This document shows positions 56,501-64,000 of a DNA stretch of 64,000 nt, piece after piece. The DNA is taken from contig NZ_JACJPP010000013.1 in assembly GCF_014696135.1 (NCBI RefSeq), forward strand, positions 124,001 to 188,000, read 5' to 3'. Both the position numbers and the translations under genes were made by a program. Source of the DNA: Nodosilinea sp. FACHB-141 (GTDB lineage: Bacteria; Cyanobacteriota; Cyanobacteriia; Phormidesmidales; Phormidesmidaceae). The notes under the pieces are model-generated. The model made no database searches. It saw only the letters and a list, made by a program, of their open reading frames with translations, and was not told the DNA's origin. Numbering within the stretch: position 1 is the first letter of the stretch; each line of letters begins with the position of its first letter.

Positions 56501-58390
56501 TTATCCCCGATTCGCCACCGAGCTGCGCTGGCTGAGAATGGCCTGGTGGGCCTGCTCCCAGTGGTGGGCCGCAATGCGAATCTGGCTGGGGTCAGCCATG
56601 CCCTGGGCGCGGTACTCGCGCACGGCTTCGAGGGCCGCCTGGTTGCTGAGTAGGGCCAGGTCGGCACCGTTCCAGCCATCAGTGCGGGTAGACCAGTCGT
56701 TGAGATCGACGGCATCGAGGGGGCGATCGCTGTTGTGCACCTGCAAAATCGCCAGTCGCCCCGCCGCATCGGGCAGGCTAATCTCGAGCTGGAGATCGAT
56801 GCGGCCAGCGCGCAGAATCGCGGGGTCGAGGGCACTGGGGCGGTTGGTCGCCCCAATCAGCAGCACGTTGGTGCAGCCCTGGAGACCATCTAGCTCAGTC
56901 AGCAGCTGACCGACGACGCGATCGCTTACGCCCGAGTCGCCTTGGTACTGGCCTCGGGCGGGCACCAGGGTGTCGATCTCATCAATGAATACGACACAGG
57001 GCGCGGCCTGACGGGCCTTGGCAAACAGCTCTCGCACCGCCTGTTCAGCCGCACCGACCCAGCGGCTCAGCAGCTCGGGACCGTTAACGGCGATAAAGTT
57101 GGCCCGGGCCTGGGCGGCCACAGCCTTGGCCAGCAGAGTTTTGCCTGTGCCGGGAGGTCCCCACAGCAGCAGTCCGCGCGGCGCTTTGGCTCCGGTTTGG
57201 GCGTAGAGTTCAGGGTAGAGCAGTGCCCCCTCAACCGATTCTTGCAGGGTTTGCTTGATGGATTCTAAGCCGCCGATGTCTTCCCAGGCGATCGCAGGCG
57301 ACTCCACCTCCACCGATCGCAGCACTGAGGGCTTGATTTCCTTAATCGCTTGGAGAAAGTCAGCGTGCACCAGGGTCATGGTGTCGGGTACGGGGCCAGC
57401 CAGATCCGGCACCTGACGGCGTAGGGCAAAGTAGGCGGCTTTTTGGCAGAGGGCCTTGAGATCGGCCCCCACCATGCCGACCGCCAGATCGGCGATCGCA
57501 TCCAAATCCACGCCCTGTAGCGGCATGTCGCGGGTCTGAATCTGAAGGATTTCGAGACGACCCGCGCGATCGGGCACGCGAAACTGCACCTCGCGATCGA
57601 AGCGGCCCGGACGACGCAGGGCCGGGTCAATGTGGTCGGGTCGGTTGGTGGCGGCCAGCACGATCACGCCCTTGGTCTGAGCAAAGCCATCCATCAGGCC
57701 CAGCAGGGTGGCGACCAAGCGCTTTTCGACCTCGCCTTCGACCTTGCTGCGATCGGGGGCCAAGCTGTCGATTTCGTCGATAAACACCAGGCAGGGGGCA
57801 GCTTTCTTGGCCTTCTCAAAAATGGCCCGCAGGCGCTGCTCGGCCTCGCCGTAGTATTTACCCATCACCTCGGGGCCGACAATCGCAATGTAGTTGACGC
57901 CTAGGTCTTCGGCCAGGGAGCGGGCGGTGAGGGTTTTGCCCGTGCCGGGAGGGCCAACCAACAGCACACCACGCGTGGGCTCCAGGCCCAGCTTGGCCAG
58001 CACATCGGGCCGCTTAAGGGGAATTTCTACCAGTTCGCGCAGCTCTTGCAGGGTGGCGGAGAGGCCACCGACATCGCCCATGGTGGGGTGATGGGGAGAC
58101 GAGGGGGGCGGGGAGGATGGGGAAGGTGAGGAGGATGGGGAGTTGTCGCCAGCGGGGGGTGGGGTGATGATGACTTCTTCGACGGCGGGATCGTTGATCG
58201 GCGCGCTATCTCCAGGGGTGCGGTTCATGCGGCTGACACCGATGTTAGGGATGTTGCCCTGGCGGGGAATGCTGCCCATGCCCCGAGCGTTGATCTGCAC
58301 GTTGGTTTTAAGCTCACCGCTTTCGGCTTTTTCTTCTAGCGTTTTAGCCAGTTCGAGCAGTTGTTCAAAGCCTTTGAAGAAGTCATTCAT
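56501..58390 (-). CDS. CDC48-like ATPase with two AAA domains
   Basis: A 629-residue protein with two AAA+ modules. The first has Walker A GPPGTGKT, ~147-154, with CLVFIDEIDSLAPDR; the second has WGPPGTGKT, ~407, with CVVFIDEIDTLVPAR. Both keep sensor and arginine-finger regions ([21 protein letters not shown]). It resembles CDC48/p97 in layout but lacks the N-terminal substrate domain: residues ~1-75 hold a helical region (LLELAKTLEEKAESGEL) instead. Residues ~82-103 are a Ser/Pro-rich tract encoded by the GGGGATGGGGAAGG repeat. It probably remodels protein complexes; no substrate is indicated. Confidence 0.9.
   Translation of the reverse strand: MNDFFKGFEQLLELAKTLEEKAESGELKTNVQINARGMGSIPRQGNIPNIGVSRMNRTPGDSAPINDPAVEEVIITPPPAGDNSPSSSPSPSSPPPSSPHHPTMGDVGGLSATLQELRELVEIPLKRPDVLAKLGLEPTRGVLLVGPPGTGKTLTARSLAEDLGVNYIAIVGPEVMGKYYGEAEQRLRAIFEKAKKAAPCLVFIDEIDSLAPDRSKVEGEVEKRLVATLLGLMDGFAQTKGVIVLAATNRPDHIDPALRRPGRFDREVQFRVPDRAGRLEILQIQTRDMPLQGVDLDAIADLAVGMVGADLKALCQKAAYFALRRQVPDLAGPVPDTMTLVHADFLQAIKEIKPSVLRSVEVESPAIAWEDIGGLESIKQTLQESVEGALLYPELYAQTGAKAPRGLLLWGPPGTGKTLLAKAVAAQARANFIAVNGPELLSRWVGAAEQAVRELFAKARQAAPCVVFIDEIDTLVPARGQYQGDSGVSDRVVGQLLTELDGLQGCTNVLLIGATNRPSALDPAILRAGRIDLQLEISLPDAAGRLAILQVHNSDRPLDAVDLNDWSTRTDGWNGADLALLSNQAALEAVREYRAQGMADPSQIRIAAHHWEQAHQAILSQRSSVANRG
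58079..58160. repeat. Polypurine repeat inside the double-AAA gene
   Basis: A G/A-rich tract (GGTGGGGTGATGGGGAGACG, then GGGAGGATGGGGAAGGTGAG) on the plus strand, in frame, giving a run of Ser and Pro codons on the minus strand. Same family as the repeats at 26013, 26884, 40095 and 62833. Confidence 0.75.
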
Positions 58391-58531
58391 GAGCGTTACT
58401 CATCACGGTTTGGGGCTGACAGCGAGGGAATGGGCGCCACTTAGCGTTCCCCAGGCCTAGGGTTCACTCCCGGTCGGCCAAACCGCTTTGCCCTGCCCCA
58501 GTCGTTATAAAAATTGAGAAACAACGCCGAC

Positions 58532-59092
58532 CTAGAGGCTCAGAGCGCTGTAGCCGCCCAAAAACACCAGCCACACCATCACCACCAGCCAGTGCATGGC
58601 CGCCACCACCCACCAAGAACCCGACTTCCAGTAAACGATGGTGCAGATCAAGCCCAGCAGAGCGGCCGACAACAAAAAGACCGGGTTGCTAAAGGTGGTA
58701 AAAGCCACGGGGTAGAGCGCCATAGCATTGAGGGGATGCATGACAACAAACAGACCCAGCATGGGCAGACCCAGCCGCCAGCGACGGCGATCGCTCATGA
58801 TCTCCGTCGGGTGGGGCAGCAGCAGCACCCGCCAAAACCCCTCTTCGAGCAGGGCGGGCACCAGCAGCACGCGCGCCGCCAGCCGCAGTCCATCGCCCCA
58901 GGTGATGTCGGCCAGGGTGGGGGCCAAAAAATGGCTGTGCAACCCTAAGGGAATAGTCACTAGCCCCAGCGCCACCGTTAGCCCAGCCGCTAGTACCCAG
59001 TCCTGGGCCGGGGGCCAGGTAGTCGCGGCCTGCCGCAACCGGTGCAGGGTGAGTCGGAGGGCAATATAAGTGCTAAGGCGAAGGTGTTGCAA
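58532..59092 (-). CDS. CPBP-family (CAAX protease-like) membrane protein
   Basis: A 186-residue membrane protein with the CPBP motifs LLEEGFWRVLL (EExxxR), HPLNAMAL and AAMHWLVVM, so an intramembrane Abi/CAAX-type protease is likely. The substrate is unknown. No ATG opens the frame; a TTG at 59092 gives the shortest start that keeps the conserved part, so the start is uncertain. It is followed on the same strand by the double-AAA gene after 141 bases. Confidence 0.8.
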   Translation of the reverse strand: MQHLRLSTYIALRLTLHRLRQAATTWPPAQDWVLAAGLTVALGLVTIPLGLHSHFLAPTLADITWGDGLRLAARVLLVPALLEEGFWRVLLLPHPTEIMSDRRRWRLGLPMLGLFVVMHPLNAMALYPVAFTTFSNPVFLLSAALLGLICTIVYWKSGSWWVVAAMHWLVVMVWLVFLGGYSALSL

Positions 59093-59475
59093 CGTACCAA
59101 TGCAGTAGTGGCAGCAAACAATTGCAGGCCCCTGGGCCAGTCAGCGACTTGAACAGGGAAAAGCCTTGGCGCTCCAGGGTAATGGTTCCCTAAAGCTCCT
59201 GTTTCCATAGTAAACAGATTGGTTGGGAGGTGGTGTGATGGTGGTTGCCATCTGCTGCCGTCCCTAAATCAGCAGCACCCGGTTTAGACTGCGTGGAGAA
59301 GAGTTAGGAAAGCCAGCTACTTAATCAGAGATTTGAGCGTAACTAGATTCAAGCATCTTCGAAGATTAGGGCATGCTAACAAAGACGCTCCTTTAATTTG
59401 ACGCTGGTTCGACGGGTGTTGCCGGCTCACTCTGGCAAGGTCAGAAATTCTTAAGATGAAGTTACTAGCCACGTC
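59093..59475. other. Intergenic region upstream of the GGDEF gene
   Basis: 383 bases with no frame I can support. An AT-rich segment at ~59320-59460 (TTCTTAAGATGAAGTTACTA) is the likely promoter. No RNA gene or repeat is seen. Confidence 0.3.
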
Positions 59476-61320
59476 ATGCCTTTGCCTGCAGAGTCCGAGC
59501 CCCCCGCTGAATTGGAAGCATCCCCGTCAGATCTTGGCGGGAATATTGCTAGCGCGAACGGAGCAGGGGCTAACCTGCCGTTAGATGCAGCCCTGCCCTG
59601 GAGCATCTTTGAGGCCGCCCTTGATGCCATGCTCATTGTTAATGATGCCGGGTATTATGTGGCGGCCAACCCAGCGGCCTGCGCACTGCTAGAGCTGCCT
59701 CAGGCAGACTTGATCGGGCGACGAGTAGCCGATTTTTTGTCCTTAGACACGGATTTTGAGACGGTCTGGCAGGATTTTTTGGCGGCGGGGCAGATGCGGG
59801 GGGAACAGCAGCTGCAGCTCGACAACGGCACTGTCAAAACGGTGGAGTTTGCGGCGACGGCGCACGTTCAGCCCAATCGTCATCTGTCGATTTTGCGGGA
59901 TATTAGCGATCGCAAGCGGTTTGAAGCCGAGCGCGATGCCCTGTCTCGGCAGCTAGAGCAGTGGGTGATTAGCAGCTCTGAAAAAATAGAGATTACCCAA
60001 GCCGAGCTGCGATCGCAGCAGCAGCGCATTGACAGCATTCTCAACTCGCTGGAGTGCGTGGTGTGGTCAGTTGACCCTTTGACACTGGAGACCATCTACG
60101 TCAACGCCGCTGCTACTGCCCTCTACGGCCACCCCCCAGAGGCTTTTTTAGCCGATGCCGACCTTTGGTTTAACTGCATTCATCCCGACGATTACCCGCT
60201 GCTTTTGGCCGACATTGAGGCCCTGAGCTACCAAGGCAAAATCGACCGAGAGTATCGGATCTTTCGCGCCGATGGCACCCTGTGTTGGGTGCGTGGGCAG
60301 GCCCGCCTAGTGCGCGATGACGTGGGCACCCCCCTCCGCATTGACGGCACTACGCTGGATATCAGCGATCGCAAACGGGCAGAATTTGCCCTCAAAGACC
60401 ACCAGGCCACCCAGCAGGCCCTTCTCGAAGCCATCCCCGATCTGATGATGCGCATCGACGAAAATGGCAATATTCTCGACCTGATTTCGGGCGGCGAGAT
60501 TGTCCTCTACGGCCCCATTGTCCCCGAGCGCGGACAGTCGCTTTACGTCAGCTTTCCCAAGGAACTGGCCGACCAGCGCATGCACTACATACGGATTGCC
60601 CTATCTACGGGCACCCGGCAGCGCTACGAACACACTATTGAGATCAACGGCGAACTGCGCCACGAAGAGTCGCGGGTGGTGCCCATTAGCCAAAACGAGG
60701 TGCTGGTAATTGTGCGCGATATTACCGAGCGCAAGCGAGCCGAAGTCACCCAGGCTGACCTTAACCAAAAACTCAAGCTGGTCAATGCCGAACTCAATCG
60801 ACTGGCCACCGTCGATGGTCTTACCGAAATTGCCAACCGCCGCAGTTTTGACCAGGCCCTCGATTTAGAGTGGCAGCGGGCCCGTCGTCAGCAAAAATAT
60901 TTGTCGCTGATTCTCTGCGACATTGACTACTTCAAGCCCTACAACGACAACTATGGTCACCTGGCAGGCGACGACTGCCTGCGCCGGGTGGCCCAGATGC
61001 TGAGCACCGTGGTCAAGCGCCCGGGCGATCTGGTAGCCCGCTACGGCGGCGAAGAATTTGTGCTGCTGCTACCCGATACCACCCTCGATGGCAGCATTGA
61101 GATCGTTGAAAAAGTTCAGGCGGCGATCGCCCAGTGCCCGCTGCCCCATGATTATTCAGAGGTGAGCTCAAACTTAACCCTAAGCTTTGGCCTCGTGTGC
61201 CACTGCCCTAGCGTCAAAGAGCACTCTCCCAGAGAACTAATCCATCGCGCCGACCTGGCCCTTTATGAGGCCAAGGCCCAGGGCCGCAACCGGTATGTGG
61301 TCGGCGACAGCTTTACCTAA
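59476..61320 (+). CDS. PAS-PAS-PAS-GGDEF diguanylate cyclase
   Basis: A 614-residue signalling protein. Three PAS-type sensor domains at about 45-155 (FEAALDAMLIVNDAGYYVAA), 190-305 (ends TLDISDRKRAE) and 310-425 (ends RDITERKRAE) precede a GGDEF domain whose active site reads YGGEEF. It should make cyclic-di-GMP. The inhibitory I-site RPGD, five residues before GGEEF, is present, so product feedback is likely. No EAL domain is attached. No cofactor ligand can be named for the PAS domains. It is a single gene. Confidence 0.94.
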   Translation: MPLPAESEPPAELEASPSDLGGNIASANGAGANLPLDAALPWSIFEAALDAMLIVNDAGYYVAANPAACALLELPQADLIGRRVADFLSLDTDFETVWQDFLAAGQMRGEQQLQLDNGTVKTVEFAATAHVQPNRHLSILRDISDRKRFEAERDALSRQLEQWVISSSEKIEITQAELRSQQQRIDSILNSLECVVWSVDPLTLETIYVNAAATALYGHPPEAFLADADLWFNCIHPDDYPLLLADIEALSYQGKIDREYRIFRADGTLCWVRGQARLVRDDVGTPLRIDGTTLDISDRKRAEFALKDHQATQQALLEAIPDLMMRIDENGNILDLISGGEIVLYGPIVPERGQSLYVSFPKELADQRMHYIRIALSTGTRQRYEHTIEINGELRHEESRVVPISQNEVLVIVRDITERKRAEVTQADLNQKLKLVNAELNRLATVDGLTEIANRRSFDQALDLEWQRARRQQKYLSLILCDIDYFKPYNDNYGHLAGDDCLRRVAQMLSTVVKRPGDLVARYGGEEFVLLLPDTTLDGSIEIVEKVQAAIAQCPLPHDYSEVSSNLTLSFGLVCHCPSVKEHSPRELIHRADLALYEAKAQGRNRYVVGDSFT

Positions 61321-61353
61321 TAGACTGCTAAGCCAAAGGTGAGCGGTCATTGG

Positions 61354-61418
61354 GGATTTAAGGTTCAGGGTTCAGGTGCAAGGTCGGTCGTGAACCATAT
61401 ACCGTAGACCCTGAATCC
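61354..61418. repeat. TTTAAGGTTCA-type dispersed repeat, copy 2
   Basis: An imperfect inverted repeat opening GGATTTAAGGTTCAGGGT and closing ACCCTGAATCC, with TATACC in the middle. It is related to the repeat at 46689-46739. It lies between the GGDEF gene and xseA. Confidence 0.6.
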
Positions 61419-61590
61419 TAGCTATTCGAACTGGTCACAATTGCTTTGGTTAAGTACTAGCTGCGGCCAAGCGGTTCTTTAAGCAACCCAAACCAAGCCA
61501 AACAGCCGCCAAGACTCGCCCAGCACAACTAGCCGGTTGATGTTCACAGCTATCTAGCCCACACTGGAGTTTGGCTGAGAACGAGACTTC

Positions 61591-62832
61591 ATGACTAACC
61601 CTGAGTTTAATCTGGCTACGGCCCCAGCAGCCTTGAGCGTCGGCGGTTTGGTCGACTACATTAAGGCCGTTTTGGAAGACGACCCCACCCTGCGCCAGGT
61701 TTGGGTCGTGGGGGAAGTGTCTAGCGCCAACAACCACGCCAAGGGGCTGTTTTTTACCCTCACCGACCCCGACACTGGAGCTGCCATCAATGCTGTAGCC
61801 TGGCGCAGCCAGCAGGCGCGGCTTACGACCCTACCTACCGTCGGTGAACAGGTGATCGCTCTAGGCACGGTGAAGGTTTACCCCCAGCGCAGCAGCTATC
61901 AGCTAACGGTGTGGCAGGTGCTGCCCAGCGGCGACGGTCTTAAGGCTCTGCGCTACCGCCAGCTGCGCCAGCGGCTTGCCGCTGAGGGTCTGTTTGACCC
62001 CGAGTTTAAGCGATCGCTGCCTGCCCTGCCCCAGGCCATAGCTGTAGTGTCGTCGCCCCAAGCAGCGGCCTGGGGCGACATTCAGCGATCGCTGCGCCAC
62101 CACCACCCCGGCCTACACATTCTCTTTTCGCCCGCCACGGTGCAGGGCGACACCGCCCCTGCCTCCATCGTGGCCGCCATGGAGCGAGTCGCCGCCGATG
62201 GTCGCGCCGAGGTGCTGATTTTGGCTCGCGGCGGCGGGGCCAGCGAAGATCTGGAGTGTTTCGACGACGAGCGGGTGGTGCGGGCGATCGCCAACTGCCC
62301 AATTCCAGTAGTGACGGGCATCGGCCATCAGCGCGACGAATCGCTGGCCGATCTGGCCGCCGATCTATGTGCCCATACACCGACTGCTGCTGCGATCGCC
62401 GCTGTCCCCGCCTTGGCCGATCTGATCGACGCTCACCGACAGCGCGTAGCCCTGCTCAAAACCCTTACCGCCGATCACCTGCTCGATGCCCAAACCGATG
62501 TGCACCGCCTCGGCCAGCGATTACTGCGCACCCGCCTCGACCAGCGGGTGCAGCAGCAGATCGTTCACCTCAAGCAGCTCAAGCGCCGCCTAGTGCAAGG
62601 GGTACAGGTGGAAATGCGGCAGGCGAGCGATCGCACCGCCGCCCTGCGGAGCCACCTCATGACCCTTGACCCTGACACCGTCGTTAGGCGAGGCTATGCT
62701 CTGGTGCGCGACGAAGCCAACCAGCTCGTTACCCAAGCCCAATCCACCACCCCCGGCCAAACCCTCCAAGTTCAGCTCGCCCAAGGCCACCTCACCGTCC
62801 AAGTCACCCAGGTCCATCCCACCACCCCCTAA
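61591..62832 (+). CDS. xseA: Exodeoxyribonuclease VII large subunit
   Basis: A 413-residue nuclease subunit degrading single-stranded DNA in both directions with XseB. The N-terminal OB fold (VWVVGEVSSANNHAKGLFFTL) precedes the catalytic core AVVSSPQAAAWGDIQRSL, with LILARGGGASEDLECFDDER, PVVTGIGHQRDESLADLAAD and the nearby AHTPTAAA block. A coiled-coil follows. Length matches the shorter cyanobacterial forms. The 3' end runs straight into a polypyrimidine repeat; the last codons (VHPTTP) are already repeat-like. Confidence 0.95.
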   Translation: MTNPEFNLATAPAALSVGGLVDYIKAVLEDDPTLRQVWVVGEVSSANNHAKGLFFTLTDPDTGAAINAVAWRSQQARLTTLPTVGEQVIALGTVKVYPQRSSYQLTVWQVLPSGDGLKALRYRQLRQRLAAEGLFDPEFKRSLPALPQAIAVVSSPQAAAWGDIQRSLRHHHPGLHILFSPATVQGDTAPASIVAAMERVAADGRAEVLILARGGGASEDLECFDDERVVRAIANCPIPVVTGIGHQRDESLADLAADLCAHTPTAAAIAAVPALADLIDAHRQRVALLKTLTADHLLDAQTDVHRLGQRLLRTRLDQRVQQQIVHLKQLKRRLVQGVQVEMRQASDRTAALRSHLMTLDPDTVVRRGYALVRDEANQLVTQAQSTTPGQTLQVQLAQGHLTVQVTQVHPTTP

Positions 62833-62883
62833 TTCCCTTACCTCCCATCTCCATCCACCCCCTACCCATCCATCCCTTCCCCC
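62833..62883. repeat. Polypyrimidine repeat between xseA and xseB
   Basis: Fifty-one bases of C/T/A-rich sequence (CTTACCTCCCATCTCCATCC, then ACCCATCCATCCCTTCCCCC) are the opposite strand of the GGGTGGAT-type repeat. It fills the whole gap and abuts the xseB ATG, leaving no Shine-Dalgarno sequence. Confidence 0.75.
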
Positions 62884-63096
62884 ATGCCTAAGAAAGCCGC
62901 TGATACCTGGAGCTACGAAACCACCGTTGCCACCGTCGAAGGCATCATCGCCGACCTCGAATCGGGCAGCCTGCCCCTGGCGGCGGTGCTGAGTCAGTTT
63001 GAGCAGGCCGTACAAGCCCTCCAGCAGTGCGAAACCTATCTGAACGAAAAACAGCAGCAAGTGGATCTGCTAATTGAGACCCTAGCCGACCACTGA
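62884..63096 (+). CDS. xseB: Exodeoxyribonuclease VII small subunit
   Basis: A 70-residue helical subunit that binds XseA. The family segment is SYETTVATVEGIIADLESGS, then LPLAAVLSQFEQAVQALQQC. It is 51 bases after xseA, normally an operon. The spacer is a polypyrimidine repeat, so no ribosome binding site is visible at its ATG; translation might depend on an unstructured leader or coupling. Confidence 0.93.
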   Translation: MPKKAADTWSYETTVATVEGIIADLESGSLPLAAVLSQFEQAVQALQQCETYLNEKQQQVDLLIETLADH

Positions 63097-63227
63097 TCCC
63101 AACCCCAGGGCTCGGCCAGGCATGCTTTAGACTCACTCCCTAGAGAATGACTAAGTTTCTAGGGCAGCCTCCGGTCATTCCTAAAATTAAGGCTCATCCT
63201 AGAGAAGACCAACTCTCCTCTAGCCCC

Positions 63228-64000
63228 ATGAACCCAGAGCACCAGCGCCTCAAAGCGACCCACACATCGCAAACGCCGTGGAAAAAATGGGGGCCATACC
63301 TGAGCGATCGCCAGTGGGGCACTGTGCGCGAAGACTACAGCGCTACGGGTGCAGCGTGGAATTATTTCTCTCACCAGCAGTCGCACTCGCGGGCCTACCG
63401 TTGGGGCGAGGACGGCTTGGGCGGCATTTGTGATGATCAGCAGTTGCTCTGCTTTGCCCTGGCCCTGTGGAATGGGAACGATCCTGTGCTCAAAGAGCGC
63501 TTGTTTGGGTTGACCGGCGACCAGGGCAACCACGGCGAAGACGTGAAGGAATACTACTTTTACCTCGACAGCACTCCCACCCACAGCTATCTAAAGTTTC
63601 TCTACAAATATCCCCAGGCCGAGTACCCCTACGCTGACTTGGTAGCCGAAAACCAGCGGCGCGGTTACGACCAGCCCGAGTACGAGCTGCTGGATACGGG
63701 TGTTTTCAACGAGAATCGCTACTTTGACATATTCGTGGAATACGCCAAGGCCGACCCCGAAGACATTCTGATTGCCATCGAAGTGGTCAATCGCGGCCCT
63801 GAGCCAGCCACAATCCAAGTGCTGCCAACCCTGTGGTTCCGCAACATTTGGGCCTGGGGTGAGGACGTAGAGAAGCCGAGGTTATGTAAGGGCAAACGGC
63901 CTGCCCCTACGAAGGATGTTGTGATTGAAGCATCTCACCCTACGTTGGGGAACTACTGGCTCCACTGCGAGGGGAATCTGACTGATGATGAAAACTCACC
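63228..64000 (+). CDS. Glucosidase-like (MGH1/GH63-type) protein, 3' end outside window
   Basis: The first 257 residues of a protein resembling the mannosyl-glucosidase/GH63-like family of bacteria (N-terminal phrases [60 protein letters not shown]). The catalytic part is beyond the right edge, so the substrate (for example glucosyl compounds) cannot be judged. Near residue 220 the segment [13 protein letters not shown] is encoded by a palindrome of the GTAGGGGCA family and probably is an in-frame insertion. No operon is visible. Confidence 0.7.
   Translation, partial: MNPEHQRLKATHTSQTPWKKWGPYLSDRQWGTVREDYSATGAAWNYFSHQQSHSRAYRWGEDGLGGICDDQQLLCFALALWNGNDPVLKERLFGLTGDQGNHGEDVKEYYFYLDSTPTHSYLKFLYKYPQAEYPYADLVAENQRRGYDQPEYELLDTGVFNENRYFDIFVEYAKADPEDILIAIEVVNRGPEPATIQVLPTLWFRNIWAWGEDVEKPRLCKGKRPAPTKDVVIEASHPTLGNYWLHCEGNLTDDENS
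63885..63911. repeat. GTAGGGGCA-type palindrome inside a coding sequence
   Basis: GTAAGGGCA and TGCCCCTACGA in 63885-63911 match the arms of the palindrome at 34194-34222, with one base changed on the left arm and a different centre. It is in frame within the glucosidase-like gene. Confidence 0.6.

Overview
The window is chromosomal DNA of a cyanobacterium, most likely a filamentous non-heterocystous form of the Leptolyngbya/Nodosilinea type. That lineage is my inference; the phylum is well supported. GCGATCGC (HIP1) octamers are very frequent, and typical cyanobacterial genes are present: gas vesicle genes, a BciB-type divinyl reductase, a redox-regulated phosphoribulokinase, a phycobilisome-linked ferredoxin-NADP reductase and hps pseudopilin genes. 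I see no rRNA, tRNA, CRISPR array, insertion sequence or prophage.

Layout: (1) 1-1.5 kb, a truncated glutamine-synthetase-family gene and a small TPR protein, both minus. (2) 1.8-6.05 kb, a gas vesicle operon gvpA-gvpC-gvpN-gvpJ-small ORF-gvpK. It lacks gvpF/G/L/V/W, and its GvpC and GvpN share a homologous C-terminal domain. (3) 6.1-11.6 kb, a kinase-WD40 protein, bciB, and an FtsH protease that has lost its first membrane helix. (4) 12.4-19.7 kb, a hormogonium-polysaccharide-type locus: hpsA (1626 aa), hpsB, hpsC and a fourth pseudopilin. (5) 19.8-31.6 kb, housekeeping and envelope genes: fabG, a Tic21-like DUF3611 protein, tldD, a Uma2 protein, pdxH, an epimerase, a YugP protease, RDD, a polytopic membrane protein, SpoIIM, and an FHA-penicillin-binding protein fusion. 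(6) 32-45 kb, glgX, topoisomerase IB, an FG-GAP protein, mfd, a phosphoribosyltransferase, msrB and a DUF4336 protein. (7) 45-51 kb, small proteins, then divergent prk and petH, then hom. (8) 51.6-64 kb, ABC transporter genes, an AbrB/PIN toxin-antitoxin pair, a MATE exporter, a double-AAA ATPase, a CPBP protease, a PAS-GGDEF cyclase, xseAB and a truncated glucosidase-like gene.

The gas vesicle and hps loci lie within 7 kb of each other. Both are tied in other cyanobacteria to motile or dispersing filaments, so region 1.8-19.7 kb may be a buoyancy-plus-gliding neighbourhood.

Several dispersed repeats run through the window. A polypurine/polypyrimidine family (GGGTGGAT/GGGGAGTG-like) flanks the RDD gene, lies between xseA and xseB, and appears in frame inside mfd and the double-AAA gene. 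A palindrome containing GTAGGGGCA lies after glgX, and a related copy lies in frame inside the terminal glucosidase gene. A third repeat of TTTAAGGTTCA type lies after prk and before xseA.
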